A DNA stretch of 23,171 bases, from positions 1-23,171 of IMG/VR virus record IMGVR_UViG_3300030090_004846, one strand, 5' to 3'. Position numbers and translations under genes: made by a program. The notes beneath the pieces are model-generated. The model was not told the DNA's origin. It worked only from the letters and a program-made list of their open reading frames with translations, and ran no database searches. Each line of letters begins with the position of its first letter. The stretch's first letter is position 1. Of this stretch, positions 7,685 through 14,685 are shown piece by piece. This stretch comes from a virus.

Positions 7685-9084
7685 GTAAACCTGCAATCGC
7701 AACATTAAACAGTACTAGCGACCCTTCATTTAATATAAACGTGCAAGGTGGGGGAGAGTATATGTTAACTATATATCTTTTTAACTCTGACGGTGGCTTC
7801 CGTATTTTAAGAAATACAATGTTCGGAGAATTAACTTTAGAATCATTATATGAATCTCCGTTTAGTTTTGGTTCATTACAAGTGGTTGATGATTTTAGTC
7901 AATCTGTTACATATCCTGGTGCGTATCTTGATGAAATAAGAGGGAGATTAGAATTTAATTTTACCGGGGCTGGAGAAGAAATGTTGTACATAAAGGTAGA
8001 AGAAATACTCAACAAAAAAGAGAATAGAAAGATTACTACTGTGAATAATTTTTATTCAATAAATAGTAGAGATCATATTATCAAAGATAATCAAAGATTT
8101 CTTATTTTGTATTTTTCTGATATATTATATAACCATTTATCTAATAAAAAAATTACATGGAGTACAAATAATTTATTAGATAAAAATACCAGTCAATTGA
8201 GCAGCGGAGATAGACAAGTATTAACTGGGGATGCAATAAAAAATTTGCTGAAAACTTTTGTTAATAAAGATTGTATTTCTTCTAAATGGGACTCAGGTAT
8301 TTCTAGAACTGAACATATTTTATACTCCGACTATACAGCTTTAGATGCTTTAAACAGTTTAATGTCAGGTTATGTATCAAGTAACAAAGACATGGGGATT
8401 ATAAAATATATAAACGGTAAGTTTCAACTATTATCTCTAAAGGACATTTTTTCTAATGTTAAAAATAACATAAGTTTAGCTTATGAAATTACAACAGGAG
8501 AAGTTAAAAGAGATTATAGTAACGAAGAAAGTAATATATTATTCCCTATAGGTACTAATTTTGTTAATATAGAATTAAGCGAAGTAAAGTTTGACCTTAA
8601 AAATCCGTTGAATAGCAATACGTCAATAACTGATCATCGGTTAATAAATTATGATATAGGTTCTAAAACATACAAATTAAACGATTCAAACGGTAGTATA
8701 AATAACTTGACAGAAGAGTATAAAGATTATAGTAAAAACTTTCCTGATTCAAAATCTAAAATAGCTGATATACAAAAAGGAAAAATATATAAAAATGCAA
8801 AAAATATAATTATGGATTACTCATCAAGTTATAATGAATTTTTAGGTAAAACAACTTTACAAAATAAAACTTTAATGGATAGTGATAAAATAAGTTTTGT
8901 TTCTCCTGGTAATTTAAATGTACAAGCATGTAATTTTGTAGGTATTAAATTAGACTTTGCAGAGAAGAATAAATTTATTAAAGAAACAAATGGTTTTTGG
9001 TTTGTGACTAAAAATGTAACGACACTAACTCCAACTCAAGCAGTAAGTAATATTACAGCTGCAAAAATATTTAAGATAAAATGA
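7681..9084 (+). CDS. 27: Baseplate hub protein (gp27-like)
   Basis: This is probably the trimeric hub subunit that connects the tube to the central spike. It has 467 residues (T4 gp27 has 391). Beta-rich N-terminal domains contain MLTIYLFNSDGGFRILRN and LEFNFTGAGEEMLYIKVEEI. A middle section includes an Asn/Ser-rich stretch. The C-terminal segment DKISFVSPGNLNVQACNFVGIKLDF, followed by NGFWFVTKNVTTLTPTQAVSNITAAKIFKI, is typical of hub proteins, where this last domain has the pattern 'G-x-W-x-V-x-x-V-x-H-x-x-x-P' and ends in a beta strand. It overlaps the genes on both sides by ATGA. In T4, gene 27 is upstream of 29; here it lies after gp53. Confidence 0.62.
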   Translation: MSKPAIATLNSTSDPSFNINVQGGGEYMLTIYLFNSDGGFRILRNTMFGELTLESLYESPFSFGSLQVVDDFSQSVTYPGAYLDEIRGRLEFNFTGAGEEMLYIKVEEILNKKENRKITTVNNFYSINSRDHIIKDNQRFLILYFSDILYNHLSNKKITWSTNNLLDKNTSQLSSGDRQVLTGDAIKNLLKTFVNKDCISSKWDSGISRTEHILYSDYTALDALNSLMSGYVSSNKDMGIIKYINGKFQLLSLKDIFSNVKNNISLAYEITTGEVKRDYSNEESNILFPIGTNFVNIELSEVKFDLKNPLNSNTSITDHRLINYDIGSKTYKLNDSNGSINNLTEEYKDYSKNFPDSKSKIADIQKGKIYKNAKNIIMDYSSSYNEFLGKTTLQNKTLMDSDKISFVSPGNLNVQACNFVGIKLDFAEKNKFIKETNGFWFVTKNVTTLTPTQAVSNITAAKIFKIK

Positions 9085-9965
9085 GTTTGACGCCAGCAAA
9101 AACAGGAATACCTAATATAGTAAATAGTAAATTATTTACTACAGTCGATTTTCATATATCAGCAACAAACTTTTCTGGTATTATAGATAATTATAAAGAT
9201 TATGTCGCCGCTTGTAAGTTATATAGAACTACTAAATTTAATTCTGACCCTATAACAGCTGAAGCGGAATTTTGGGAAGACTTAACTAAAGCAAGTTTAG
9301 ATTTATCTAAAGTATCAAAAACAAGCTCTGGTGGGTTTGATATAGGTTCTGACGAAGGAGGAGAATTTATTGCGTGGTGGTTAGATGAATATAGAAGAAC
9401 TCATTTTAAAGTAAAAGAAATATTAGAAAGTAAAATTAATATTGAAGATACTATACTACAGGAGTTTTCTGAAAGTGTTGGTTTTTTATTCTTTCAACAT
9501 CAATTCCCTGATAGTAGATATACTCACTATGCGGATGATGACGGAGATCCAACACCTATACCATATAATAGTATTATAGATGATAAATTAGAATTTGAAA
9601 CAAGAACAAATATAATAGGTCTCAATAAGCGTGTTGACGCTATTTTTAAGAGAAACATGCAGCAAGTAATAAACACAACAGACGTTAGTACTGACGCTCA
9701 TCGAGAAAATTTAGTTACTGATCATTTACATTATAAAAGATTAAAAGAAAACCAACCTGAGATAAATGAAAATATTGGTAATACTTTGGGGGACGCTTAC
9801 AAAGTATTATTATGGTTATCATCAGCGAAACTTAATGACAAACAAGTTAACGTACCTGCAGTAATAACAACCACAATTGAAGGAGATCAAGAAGCTATAG
9901 ATATTTTAGGCAATAAAATAAAATACAACACCCCTCTCACTACTGATACATTAACAAGTGGATAA
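9081..9965 (+). CDS. Unrecognised 294-residue protein in the hub gene slot
   Basis: I do not recognise this protein. It starts by ATGA overlap with the hub gene, so it is translated with it and probably acts in or near the baseplate hub. It has no signal peptide, membrane helix or visible catalytic motif. It begins with a short Pro/Gly segment, continues with mixed helices (EAEFWEDLTKASLDL, EFIAWWLDEYRRTHFKV, LQEFSESVGFLFFQHQFPDSRYTHY), and has an acidic DDDGDPTP loop around residue 152-159. The C-terminal 90 residues are helical with Asn/Asp-rich linkers. It ends by overlapping the 3' end of a gene on the other strand by 15 nt. It could be a small hub or spike part; I see no gp5-type lysozyme domain. 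Confidence 0.6.
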   Translation: MSLTPAKTGIPNIVNSKLFTTVDFHISATNFSGIIDNYKDYVAACKLYRTTKFNSDPITAEAEFWEDLTKASLDLSKVSKTSSGGFDIGSDEGGEFIAWWLDEYRRTHFKVKEILESKINIEDTILQEFSESVGFLFFQHQFPDSRYTHYADDDGDPTPIPYNSIIDDKLEFETRTNIIGLNKRVDAIFKRNMQQVINTTDVSTDAHRENLVTDHLHYKRLKENQPEINENIGNTLGDAYKVLLWLSSAKLNDKQVNVPAVITTTIEGDQEAIDILGNKIKYNTPLTTDTLTSG

Positions 9966-10433
9966 TTGATCTGGAGCTTTACTTTGAGAAGTAACATCAA
10001 TTATATCTTTACTATCTTTTAACAGTTTAGATATTACCTCCTCCCGGCTCATTGTAAGAGAATGAGATTGATCAGATTGTTGTAATTCTTTCTTGGATTC
10101 AATATCCATTTCTTTCGTTTTTATTGTAGTTTTGGATTTTTTATCTTGGATTACAATTTTGTTCAATGTTTCTAATGCTCCAGTAGACGCTTTGACTAAC
10201 TCTGATAAAGCAGACATATTATCTGCTTCAGGTAAGTGATGTACAACTTCTTTCATATTGTCTATCATCTCTGAACTATCTTGTATTAATTTAGAGGATT
10301 GCTTAATAACAAAATCTTCTAAATCTTCTCGACTAATTTCAGGATGCTGTGCAGCAACACGTTCTAGTTTTTTACTATCCGCAGGTAAAGTTTTTAACTG
10401 CGAAATTAAATCTTCCGGATTAATATCATCCAT
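9951..10433 (-). CDS. Possible small terminase subunit (gp16-like)
   Basis: This leftward gene encodes 160 acidic, helical residues. The pattern HPEISREDLEDFVIKQSSKL, then PEADNMSALSELVKASTGALETLNKI, then QDKKSKTTIKTKEMDIESKKE resembles the gp16 small terminase of T4-like phages (164 residues in T4), whose central coiled coil forms a ring that regulates DNA packaging by the large subunit gp17. No enzyme motif is present, as expected for that role. An AT-rich late-like element stands directly before its ATG, so it is likely expressed late with the structural genes. It converges on the 294-residue gene with a 15-nt overlap. An alternative is an unrelated coiled-coil protein. Confidence is moderate to low. 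Confidence 0.42.
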   Translation of the reverse strand: MDDINPEDLISQLKTLPADSKKLERVAAQHPEISREDLEDFVIKQSSKLIQDSSEMIDNMKEVVHHLPEADNMSALSELVKASTGALETLNKIVIQDKKSKTTIKTKEMDIESKKELQQSDQSHSLTMSREEVISKLLKDSKDIIDVTSQSKAPDQLSTC

Positions 10434-10445
10434 AAAATTATTTAC
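10434..10445 (-). promoter_or_regulatory. Late-promoter-like element before leftward gp16-like gene
   Basis: Read on the minus strand it is GTAAATAATTTT, directly abutting the ATG at 10433. It shares the TAAATAATT core with the six other copies. The sigma70-like promoter of the dUTPase gene begins one base to its right, pointing the other way. Confidence 0.55.
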
Positions 10446-10473
10446 TTGAATAACAATTTATTTACACTATATT
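10446..10473 (+). promoter_or_regulatory. sigma70-like promoter for dUTPase and clamp loader
   Basis: A -35-like TTGAAT (10446-10451) and a -10-like TATATT (10468-10473) are separated by 16 nt. The predicted start of transcription is about base 10480, at the first ATG of dUTPase. This differs from the TAAATAATT element before all other gapped starts, consistent with early or middle expression of a nucleotide and replication pair. An inverted repeat overlaps the -10 box. Confidence 0.5.
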
Positions 10474-10493
10474 AGTGTTATGAGTAGTGTAAA
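10461..10493 (+). repeat. Inverted repeat over the dUTPase promoter and start
   Basis: TTTACACT (10461-10468) is matched by AGTGT at 10474-10478 with a 5-nt loop, and by the full complement AGTGTAAA at 10486-10493. The -10 box lies in the first loop and the ATG at 10480 in the second. It could be an operator or an mRNA hairpin, or it may be chance in AT-rich DNA. Confidence 0.4.
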
Positions 10494-10917
10494 AATGGAG
10501 TTCGTCAAGACGCATAAGGATGCAAAATTACCTGAGAGAGCACATGCAAGTGATTCTGGTTATGATTTAACTAGTGTAGCAGAAGCATTAATACCCGCTA
10601 AAGGTTCCGCTGTAGTTCCTGTTGGCTTAACGTTAGGTTATTTAGAACCAGGTTGGTGGTTTAGAATTGAGCCAAGAAGTGGTCTAGGTTTTAAGAAGAG
10701 TTTACAACCTCATTTGGGTATTATCGATAATGGCTATCGTGGAGATCTTGGAGTTAAGCTTTATAATTTCAGCGGTTCAGATTGGACTCTGCCTGCAGGC
10801 AGTAAAATTGCTCAGTTAGTTTTGTACCCTCATATTACAGCTAACGTAAGTTGGGCTGATGAAGTTACTGAAGCTGATCGTGGTGACGCAGGATTTGGAT
10901 CAACTGACAAAGCATAA
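10480..10917 (+). CDS. dut: dUTP diphosphatase (trimeric dUTPase)
   Basis: It hydrolyses dUTP to dUMP and pyrophosphate, keeping uracil out of phage DNA and supplying dUMP for thymidylate. It has 145 residues, the usual size. All five motifs of the trimeric family are visible: motif 1 ASDSGYDL (23-30), motif 2 PRSGLGFK (65-72), motif 3 GIIDNGYRG (80-88) with the catalytic Asp at 83, motif 4 GSKIAQLVL (107-115), and motif 5 RGDAGFGSTD (134-143), the Gly-rich tail that closes over the substrate. The start is uncertain: Met6 at 10495 gives an N-terminus (MEFVKTHKDAKLPERA) closer to the family. Neither ATG has an SD. It overlaps gp44 by one base and has a promoter unlike that of the structural genes. 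Confidence 0.95.
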   Translation: MSSVKMEFVKTHKDAKLPERAHASDSGYDLTSVAEALIPAKGSAVVPVGLTLGYLEPGWWFRIEPRSGLGFKKSLQPHLGIIDNGYRGDLGVKLYNFSGSDWTLPAGSKIAQLVLYPHITANVSWADEVTEADRGDAGFGSTDKA

Positions 10918-11825
10918 TGGAAATATCTGATATTTGGGTCGAGAAATATAGACCTACAACTTTAAATGATTTAGTTTTAAATGATAATATTATCACTTAC
11001 TTCTCTAAGGTAAGTGACGATAAGAATTTACCTAATATTTTATTTGTAGGCCATCCAGGTATTGGAAAAACTACTTTAGCTAAAGTCATAGTAAATGATA
11101 TTCTTAAATGTCAATATCTATATATCAATGCATCTGATGAAAATGGTATTGATACTATAAGAACTAAAGTACTAAATTTTGCTCAAACGAAAAGTCTGTT
11201 TGGCGATATCAAAGTTATTATTCTAGATGAGTGCGATGGGTTATCTGTTGATGCACAAAAAGCATTACGTAATTCTATTGAAGAATATCACGATCTAACT
11301 AGATTCATACTAACTGCTAATTATAAACATAAAATTATCCCAGCTCTACAAAGTAGATGCCAAACAATTAATATTTCATATGCAAAAACAGATTATATAC
11401 AAAAATTAATTAGTATTACTAAAAAAGAAAATGTAACAATTACTAAGACCGATTTTATGGAAATCGTGGATACTAGTTATCCGGATTTCAGAGGTGGTAT
11501 AAATAATCTACAAAAATACCATTTATCAGGCGGTAACCAACAAACAATATTTGATTCTACTAGTTTCTTTACTGACGTTACTGATTTATTAGTAAAGAAA
11601 CAATTTATGAAGATAAGAAAATATATTATTGAGAATGAAAGTTTATTCAATAATGATTATGATCTTTTATTTAAAAAATTATTTGACTTCATATATGAAT
11701 TTTCTGGTATAAATGAAGAAAAAAAGAGAGACTGGTTAATAACAGTCTCTAAATATTTTTATCAGAATAGTATTTGTATTGATCAGGAGATCAATTTCTA
11801 TTCATGTATTCTTGAGTTAGATTAA
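10917..11825 (+). CDS. 44: Clamp loader large subunit, AAA+ ATPase (gp44-like)
   Basis: gp44 uses ATP with gp62 to load the sliding clamp gp45 onto DNA for replication, and in T4 this clamp also activates late transcription. The product has 302 residues (T4 gp44 has 319). Visible motifs are WVEKYRP (7-13), typical of RFC and gp44 loaders; Walker A GHPGIGKT (45-52); Walker B VIILDECD (100-107); sensor-1 region ILTANY (131-136); and the SRC arginine-finger motif at 146-148. The Asp-Glu-Cys-Asp box has Cys where T4 has Phe. The C-terminal 100 residues form the helical collar. No gp62 gene follows in this window. The start overlaps the dUTPase stop by one base, so the two are probably co-transcribed. 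Confidence 0.95.
   Translation: MEISDIWVEKYRPTTLNDLVLNDNIITYFSKVSDDKNLPNILFVGHPGIGKTTLAKVIVNDILKCQYLYINASDENGIDTIRTKVLNFAQTKSLFGDIKVIILDECDGLSVDAQKALRNSIEEYHDLTRFILTANYKHKIIPALQSRCQTINISYAKTDYIQKLISITKKENVTITKTDFMEIVDTSYPDFRGGINNLQKYHLSGGNQQTIFDSTSFFTDVTDLLVKKQFMKIRKYIIENESLFNNDYDLLFKKLFDFIYEFSGINEEKKRDWLITVSKYFYQNSICIDQEINFYSCILELD
11719..11750 (-). terminator. Rho-independent terminator for the leftward 166-residue gene, inside gp44
   Basis: On the minus strand the hairpin AGAGACTG-TTATTAAC-CAGTCTCT (8 perfect base pairs, 8-nt loop, 11727-11750) is followed after one C by seven U (11719-11725). It lies 72 nt past the stop codon of the leftward gene. It overlaps gp44 codons near its C-terminus. 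On the plus strand the hairpin lacks an immediate U tract. Confidence 0.75.
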
Positions 11826-12322
11826 ACCTCAGAGATATATTTCGCAGTGGATAACTCGTAGTCTCCGTTAGGTACTTTAGTTTGCTGGCCTACCTCTATC
11901 TCTTTGTCTTCATGTACCTCAGGCTTAAGAGAAACGTTATCTTTTTGATTATTAGTTTCATCTTTTTGAGTCCCACGAGCATCAGCAGAAGAAATATCAA
12001 ATTCTAATAATTCTAACGGGATAGTAAGCTTTTCCGCATAAAAACCGGGAGAGATCTCTACAGCTATATCAGCGAGTTGTTTGTCTGAATCAGTAGTCTC
12101 AGTCTCATATACAGCTTTTTTAATTGTAGATAACATTACTGGTTTTCCTTCTTCACTTATAGTAATGATGTTATCTACATAAGACTTTCGAGCTTCATCT
12201 AAACTTTTATACCAATCAGATGTCTTTAGGTCAGATTTAAATTTTATATAATCTCCAGCAATAGGACCTGATTTAATGAACCTGCCTATTTGAGCCTCAA
12301 ATAATGTATCGAACTTACTCAT
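11822..12322 (-). CDS. Unrecognised 166-residue protein, leftward
   Basis: I do not recognise it. It opens MSKFDTLFEAQIGRFIKSG followed by PIAGDYIKFKSD, a two-part start (short amphipathic helix, then a small beta segment with a GD-x-[IV]-K-F pattern) that I associate with small uncharacterised proteins in marine T4-like phages. A helix with DEARKSYVDNI follows, then YAEKLTIPLELLEFD. The last 60 residues are hydrophilic, acidic and probably disordered (ADARGTQKDETNNQKD). It has no membrane segment. A late-like element abuts its ATG and a strong terminator follows its stop, so it looks like a single-gene late transcript. The stop codons of this gene and gp44 share the palindrome TTAA at 11822-11825. 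Confidence 0.75.
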   Translation of the reverse strand: MSKFDTLFEAQIGRFIKSGPIAGDYIKFKSDLKTSDWYKSLDEARKSYVDNIITISEEGKPVMLSTIKKAVYETETTDSDKQLADIAVEISPGFYAEKLTIPLELLEFDISSADARGTQKDETNNQKDNVSLKPEVHEDKEIEVGQQTKVPNGDYELSTAKYISEV

Positions 12323-12336
12323 TTAAATTATTTATG
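12323..12336 (-). promoter_or_regulatory. Late-promoter-like element before the leftward 166-residue gene
   Basis: On the minus strand this reads CATAAATAATTTAA, directly before the ATG at 12322. It is the copy closest to the T4 late box, with ATAAATA. A second copy faces rightward 18 nt away, making a divergent pair. Confidence 0.6.
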
Positions 12337-12354
12337 CTTTTAAGCATTCTTAAA

Positions 12355-12367
12355 TTAAATAATTATA
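12355..12367 (+). promoter_or_regulatory. Late-promoter-like element before gp25
   Basis: TTAAATAATTATA ends one base before the ATG at 12369 and is identical to the copy before the tape measure gene. No SD is present. It would drive gp25, gp6 and the two large structural genes after them. Confidence 0.6.
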
Positions 12368-12368
12368 C

Positions 12369-12851
12369 ATGGCTCTTAACTTAGACATATTAAAAGATAA
12401 CAAAAATAAAGATAGTTATCGCAAATATTCTTATGCAGACTTAAGTTTGGATTTATCTTTAGATAGTTTTAAACCAAATACTCCTGTAGGAGCTAATGCG
12501 AACCCTCAAGACTTAAAAATAAGTTATGATGAGGAAGCGATATTCAATTCAATACATAATATTTTTAATACTAAAAAAGGTCAAAAAATATTATCACCGG
12601 AATTTGGTTTAGATCTTGAGCAATTTCTTTTTGAAAACATTACAAAAGAAAACGCGACATTAATAGGTAATAAAATAGTAGAAGAATTACCTAGATTTGA
12701 ACCAAGAGTGAGAGTTGAAAATGTTAACATTATTTCCAGACCTGATGATAATGAGTATAAAATAACTATGAGTGTGATTATTCCATTATTAAATAATAAA
12801 AAAAGAGCAGTGACTGGAATATTAAACAGGGAAAATTTTACTTACATATAA
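12369..12851 (+). CDS. 25: Baseplate wedge protein (gp25-like)
   Basis: gp25 is a sheath-initiator and wedge core protein with a lysozyme-like fold name in domain databases but a structural role. It has 160 residues (T4 gp25 has 132). The extra N-terminal part (1-50) is hydrophilic with DLSLDLSLD. The core starts at ISYDEEAIFNSIHNIF, followed by TKKGQKILSPEFGLDLEQFLFE and then the conserved EPRVRVENV segment (Glu-Pro-Arg at 111-113). The final part contains YKITMSVIIPL. It is directly followed by gp6, its partner in the wedge. Confidence 0.92.
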   Translation: MALNLDILKDNKNKDSYRKYSYADLSLDLSLDSFKPNTPVGANANPQDLKISYDEEAIFNSIHNIFNTKKGQKILSPEFGLDLEQFLFENITKENATLIGNKIVEELPRFEPRVRVENVNIISRPDDNEYKITMSVIIPLLNNKKRAVTGILNRENFTYI

Positions 12852-12852
12852 T

Positions 12853-14685
12853 ATGGCAAACTTTACAGAATTTAATCTACCGACTAACGCTTATACAAGC
12901 TTTGACGCTCAAAGCTTACGTAAGTTAATTATTGATCGTATCAATAACGACAGCTCAATTAACTTTACAGATCAAAATTTCGAGGGTAGTAATATTTCCG
13001 CATTAATAGATATTGTAGCCTATTCATATCATACATTACTTTTTTACTTAAATCAAACTAGTTCTGAAAGTAATTTTAACGATGCAGAATTATTCGAAAA
13101 TATAAATAGGTTAACTAAACTTATAGATTACAAACCTACAGGTAAACAATCTTCTGTTTTACCTATAACAATAACAGGTACAAGTGATTTATCCGTCGGT
13201 TATTATACATTACCTCAATTTAGTTTTATATCTGCTAATGGTAAGACATACACCTTATCAGATGATTTAACATTTGAAAAGACAACTACAGCTACAGAAA
13301 CCATAACCGCTGTTGGAAATGAATTAATGTATGAAGGTACAATAGAGGAATTTCCGCCTGTATTAGCTTTAGGGGAAAAATTTGAAGTAGTAAATTTATT
13401 ACCAGGGGAAGATGTAATTGTAGATCATTTTAATATATTTGTATATGTTAAAGAAGTAAATGAGAACAACAAATGGTATAAATGGACAAGATGTCCTAGC
13501 TTATTTCTAGCTAAACCAAATGAACGTAAATTTGAAGTTCGTTATAATGAAAATAAAAATTATGAGATTAAATTTGGTAATAATGTAAATGGTAAAAAGT
13601 TAAATGTTAACGATACTGTTGCAGTTTATTATCTTAAGTCAAGTGGAGAAGAAGGTAAGGTAACCAAAAACGCTTTTGCAAATACTCCAGTTAATATATA
13701 CAACACAACTCAATTTGATACGATTTTCGACGATGTGAAAGATACATCTCTTAGTTATGTCTCTATACAAGATTCAGTAAAAATAAATGTTTCCAACTCA
13801 GAAGATAGTACTGATTTTGGTGATGAAGAGAGTGTAAAAGAAATAAAACAAAACGCCCCTAGGTTTTTTAATTCAGAATATAAACTAACCACAAAAGCAG
13901 ATTATAAAACATTTATAAGTAGTAACTTTAAAAATTTAATATATGATGTTACAGTATTAAACAATAGTGATTATGTTAATAATTATTTACACTATTTAAA
14001 TACTGAGCTAGGTCTTACAGATTACACTCAAGAAGCTAATGCTTTGTTTAATCAAACATATTTCGCTGATAGTTCAGATAGTAATAATATATACTTAACA
14101 ATCGTACCCAACTTAAGAAAAAACAAATCAATAGTTACAAGGTCTAATTACTTGTCTCCCACGTTAAAAGAAAAAATACAAAGAGACATTAAAAATTATA
14201 AACTGTTAAATAGTGAAATTGTTTTTATTGATCCTATGTATATGAGTGTAGATTTATCGTCGAAAAGTATTAATGAACCAGTAAAGCTTGAATATAAAGA
14301 TTATACACAATTAGTCATAATAAGAGAGCCTCGAACACTTGTAAATGAAGATAATTTAAAAAGTAAAGTTTTTAATATTATCTCGTCTCATATAACTTCT
14401 TTGAAACTAGGAGGTACAATTGATGTAAAACAATTGAATACAGATATTGAAAATATAAATGGTATTGTAGGGATAAAAACAAAAAGAACTGACACTAATG
14501 TAACTACTAATGGAGTTTCTTTATGTATTTTTAACCCTGTACATTTAGGTAGAGATTTAAAATTTGTAGAGACATTCTGTCAATTAAGACCATTTCAAAT
14601 ACCTTATATTGAAAATGATAAACAGTTCAAAGAAAAAATAATTGTAGAAACTGAAGCTTTAACCAAAACCGTAATTGAATATTAA
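12853..14685 (+). CDS. 6: Baseplate wedge protein (gp6-like)
   Basis: gp6 forms the inner ring of the baseplate and holds wedges together during the hexagon-to-star change. It has 610 residues (T4 gp6 has 660). The N-terminal region is typical: FNLPTNAYTSFDAQSLRKLI, then NFEGSNISALIDIVAYSYHTLLFYLNQTSSE and INRLTKLIDYKPTGKQSS. The middle contains the beta-sheet segment FEVRYNENKNYEIKFGNNVNG. Later there are QNAPRFFNSEYKLTTKADYK and a region with TIVPNLRKNKSIV. This protein belongs to the J/gp6 superfamily of wedge proteins. It starts one base after the gp25 stop and overlaps the following gene by one base. Confidence 0.93.
   Translation: MANFTEFNLPTNAYTSFDAQSLRKLIIDRINNDSSINFTDQNFEGSNISALIDIVAYSYHTLLFYLNQTSSESNFNDAELFENINRLTKLIDYKPTGKQSSVLPITITGTSDLSVGYYTLPQFSFISANGKTYTLSDDLTFEKTTTATETITAVGNELMYEGTIEEFPPVLALGEKFEVVNLLPGEDVIVDHFNIFVYVKEVNENNKWYKWTRCPSLFLAKPNERKFEVRYNENKNYEIKFGNNVNGKKLNVNDTVAVYYLKSSGEEGKVTKNAFANTPVNIYNTTQFDTIFDDVKDTSLSYVSIQDSVKINVSNSEDSTDFGDEESVKEIKQNAPRFFNSEYKLTTKADYKTFISSNFKNLIYDVTVLNNSDYVNNYLHYLNTELGLTDYTQEANALFNQTYFADSSDSNNIYLTIVPNLRKNKSIVTRSNYLSPTLKEKIQRDIKNYKLLNSEIVFIDPMYMSVDLSSKSINEPVKLEYKDYTQLVIIREPRTLVNEDNLKSKVFNIISSHITSLKLGGTIDVKQLNTDIENINGIVGIKTKRTDTNVTTNGVSLCIFNPVHLGRDLKFVETFCQLRPFQIPYIENDKQFKEKIIVETEALTKTVIEY

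Noticed and set aside
9779-9809. 10-bp hairpin (TAATACTTTG...CAAAGTATTA) as terminator of the leftward gp16-like gene
   Set aside because: It is 142 nt past the stop codon, has an 11-nt loop and is followed on the minus strand only by a broken U-rich stretch after CC; it is possible but too weak to annotate.
9979-9994. TTACTT-TGAG-AAGTAA hairpin as rightward terminator after the 294-residue gene
   Set aside because: It has only six A/T-rich pairs and no U run directly after it; it is expected by chance in this AT-rich DNA.
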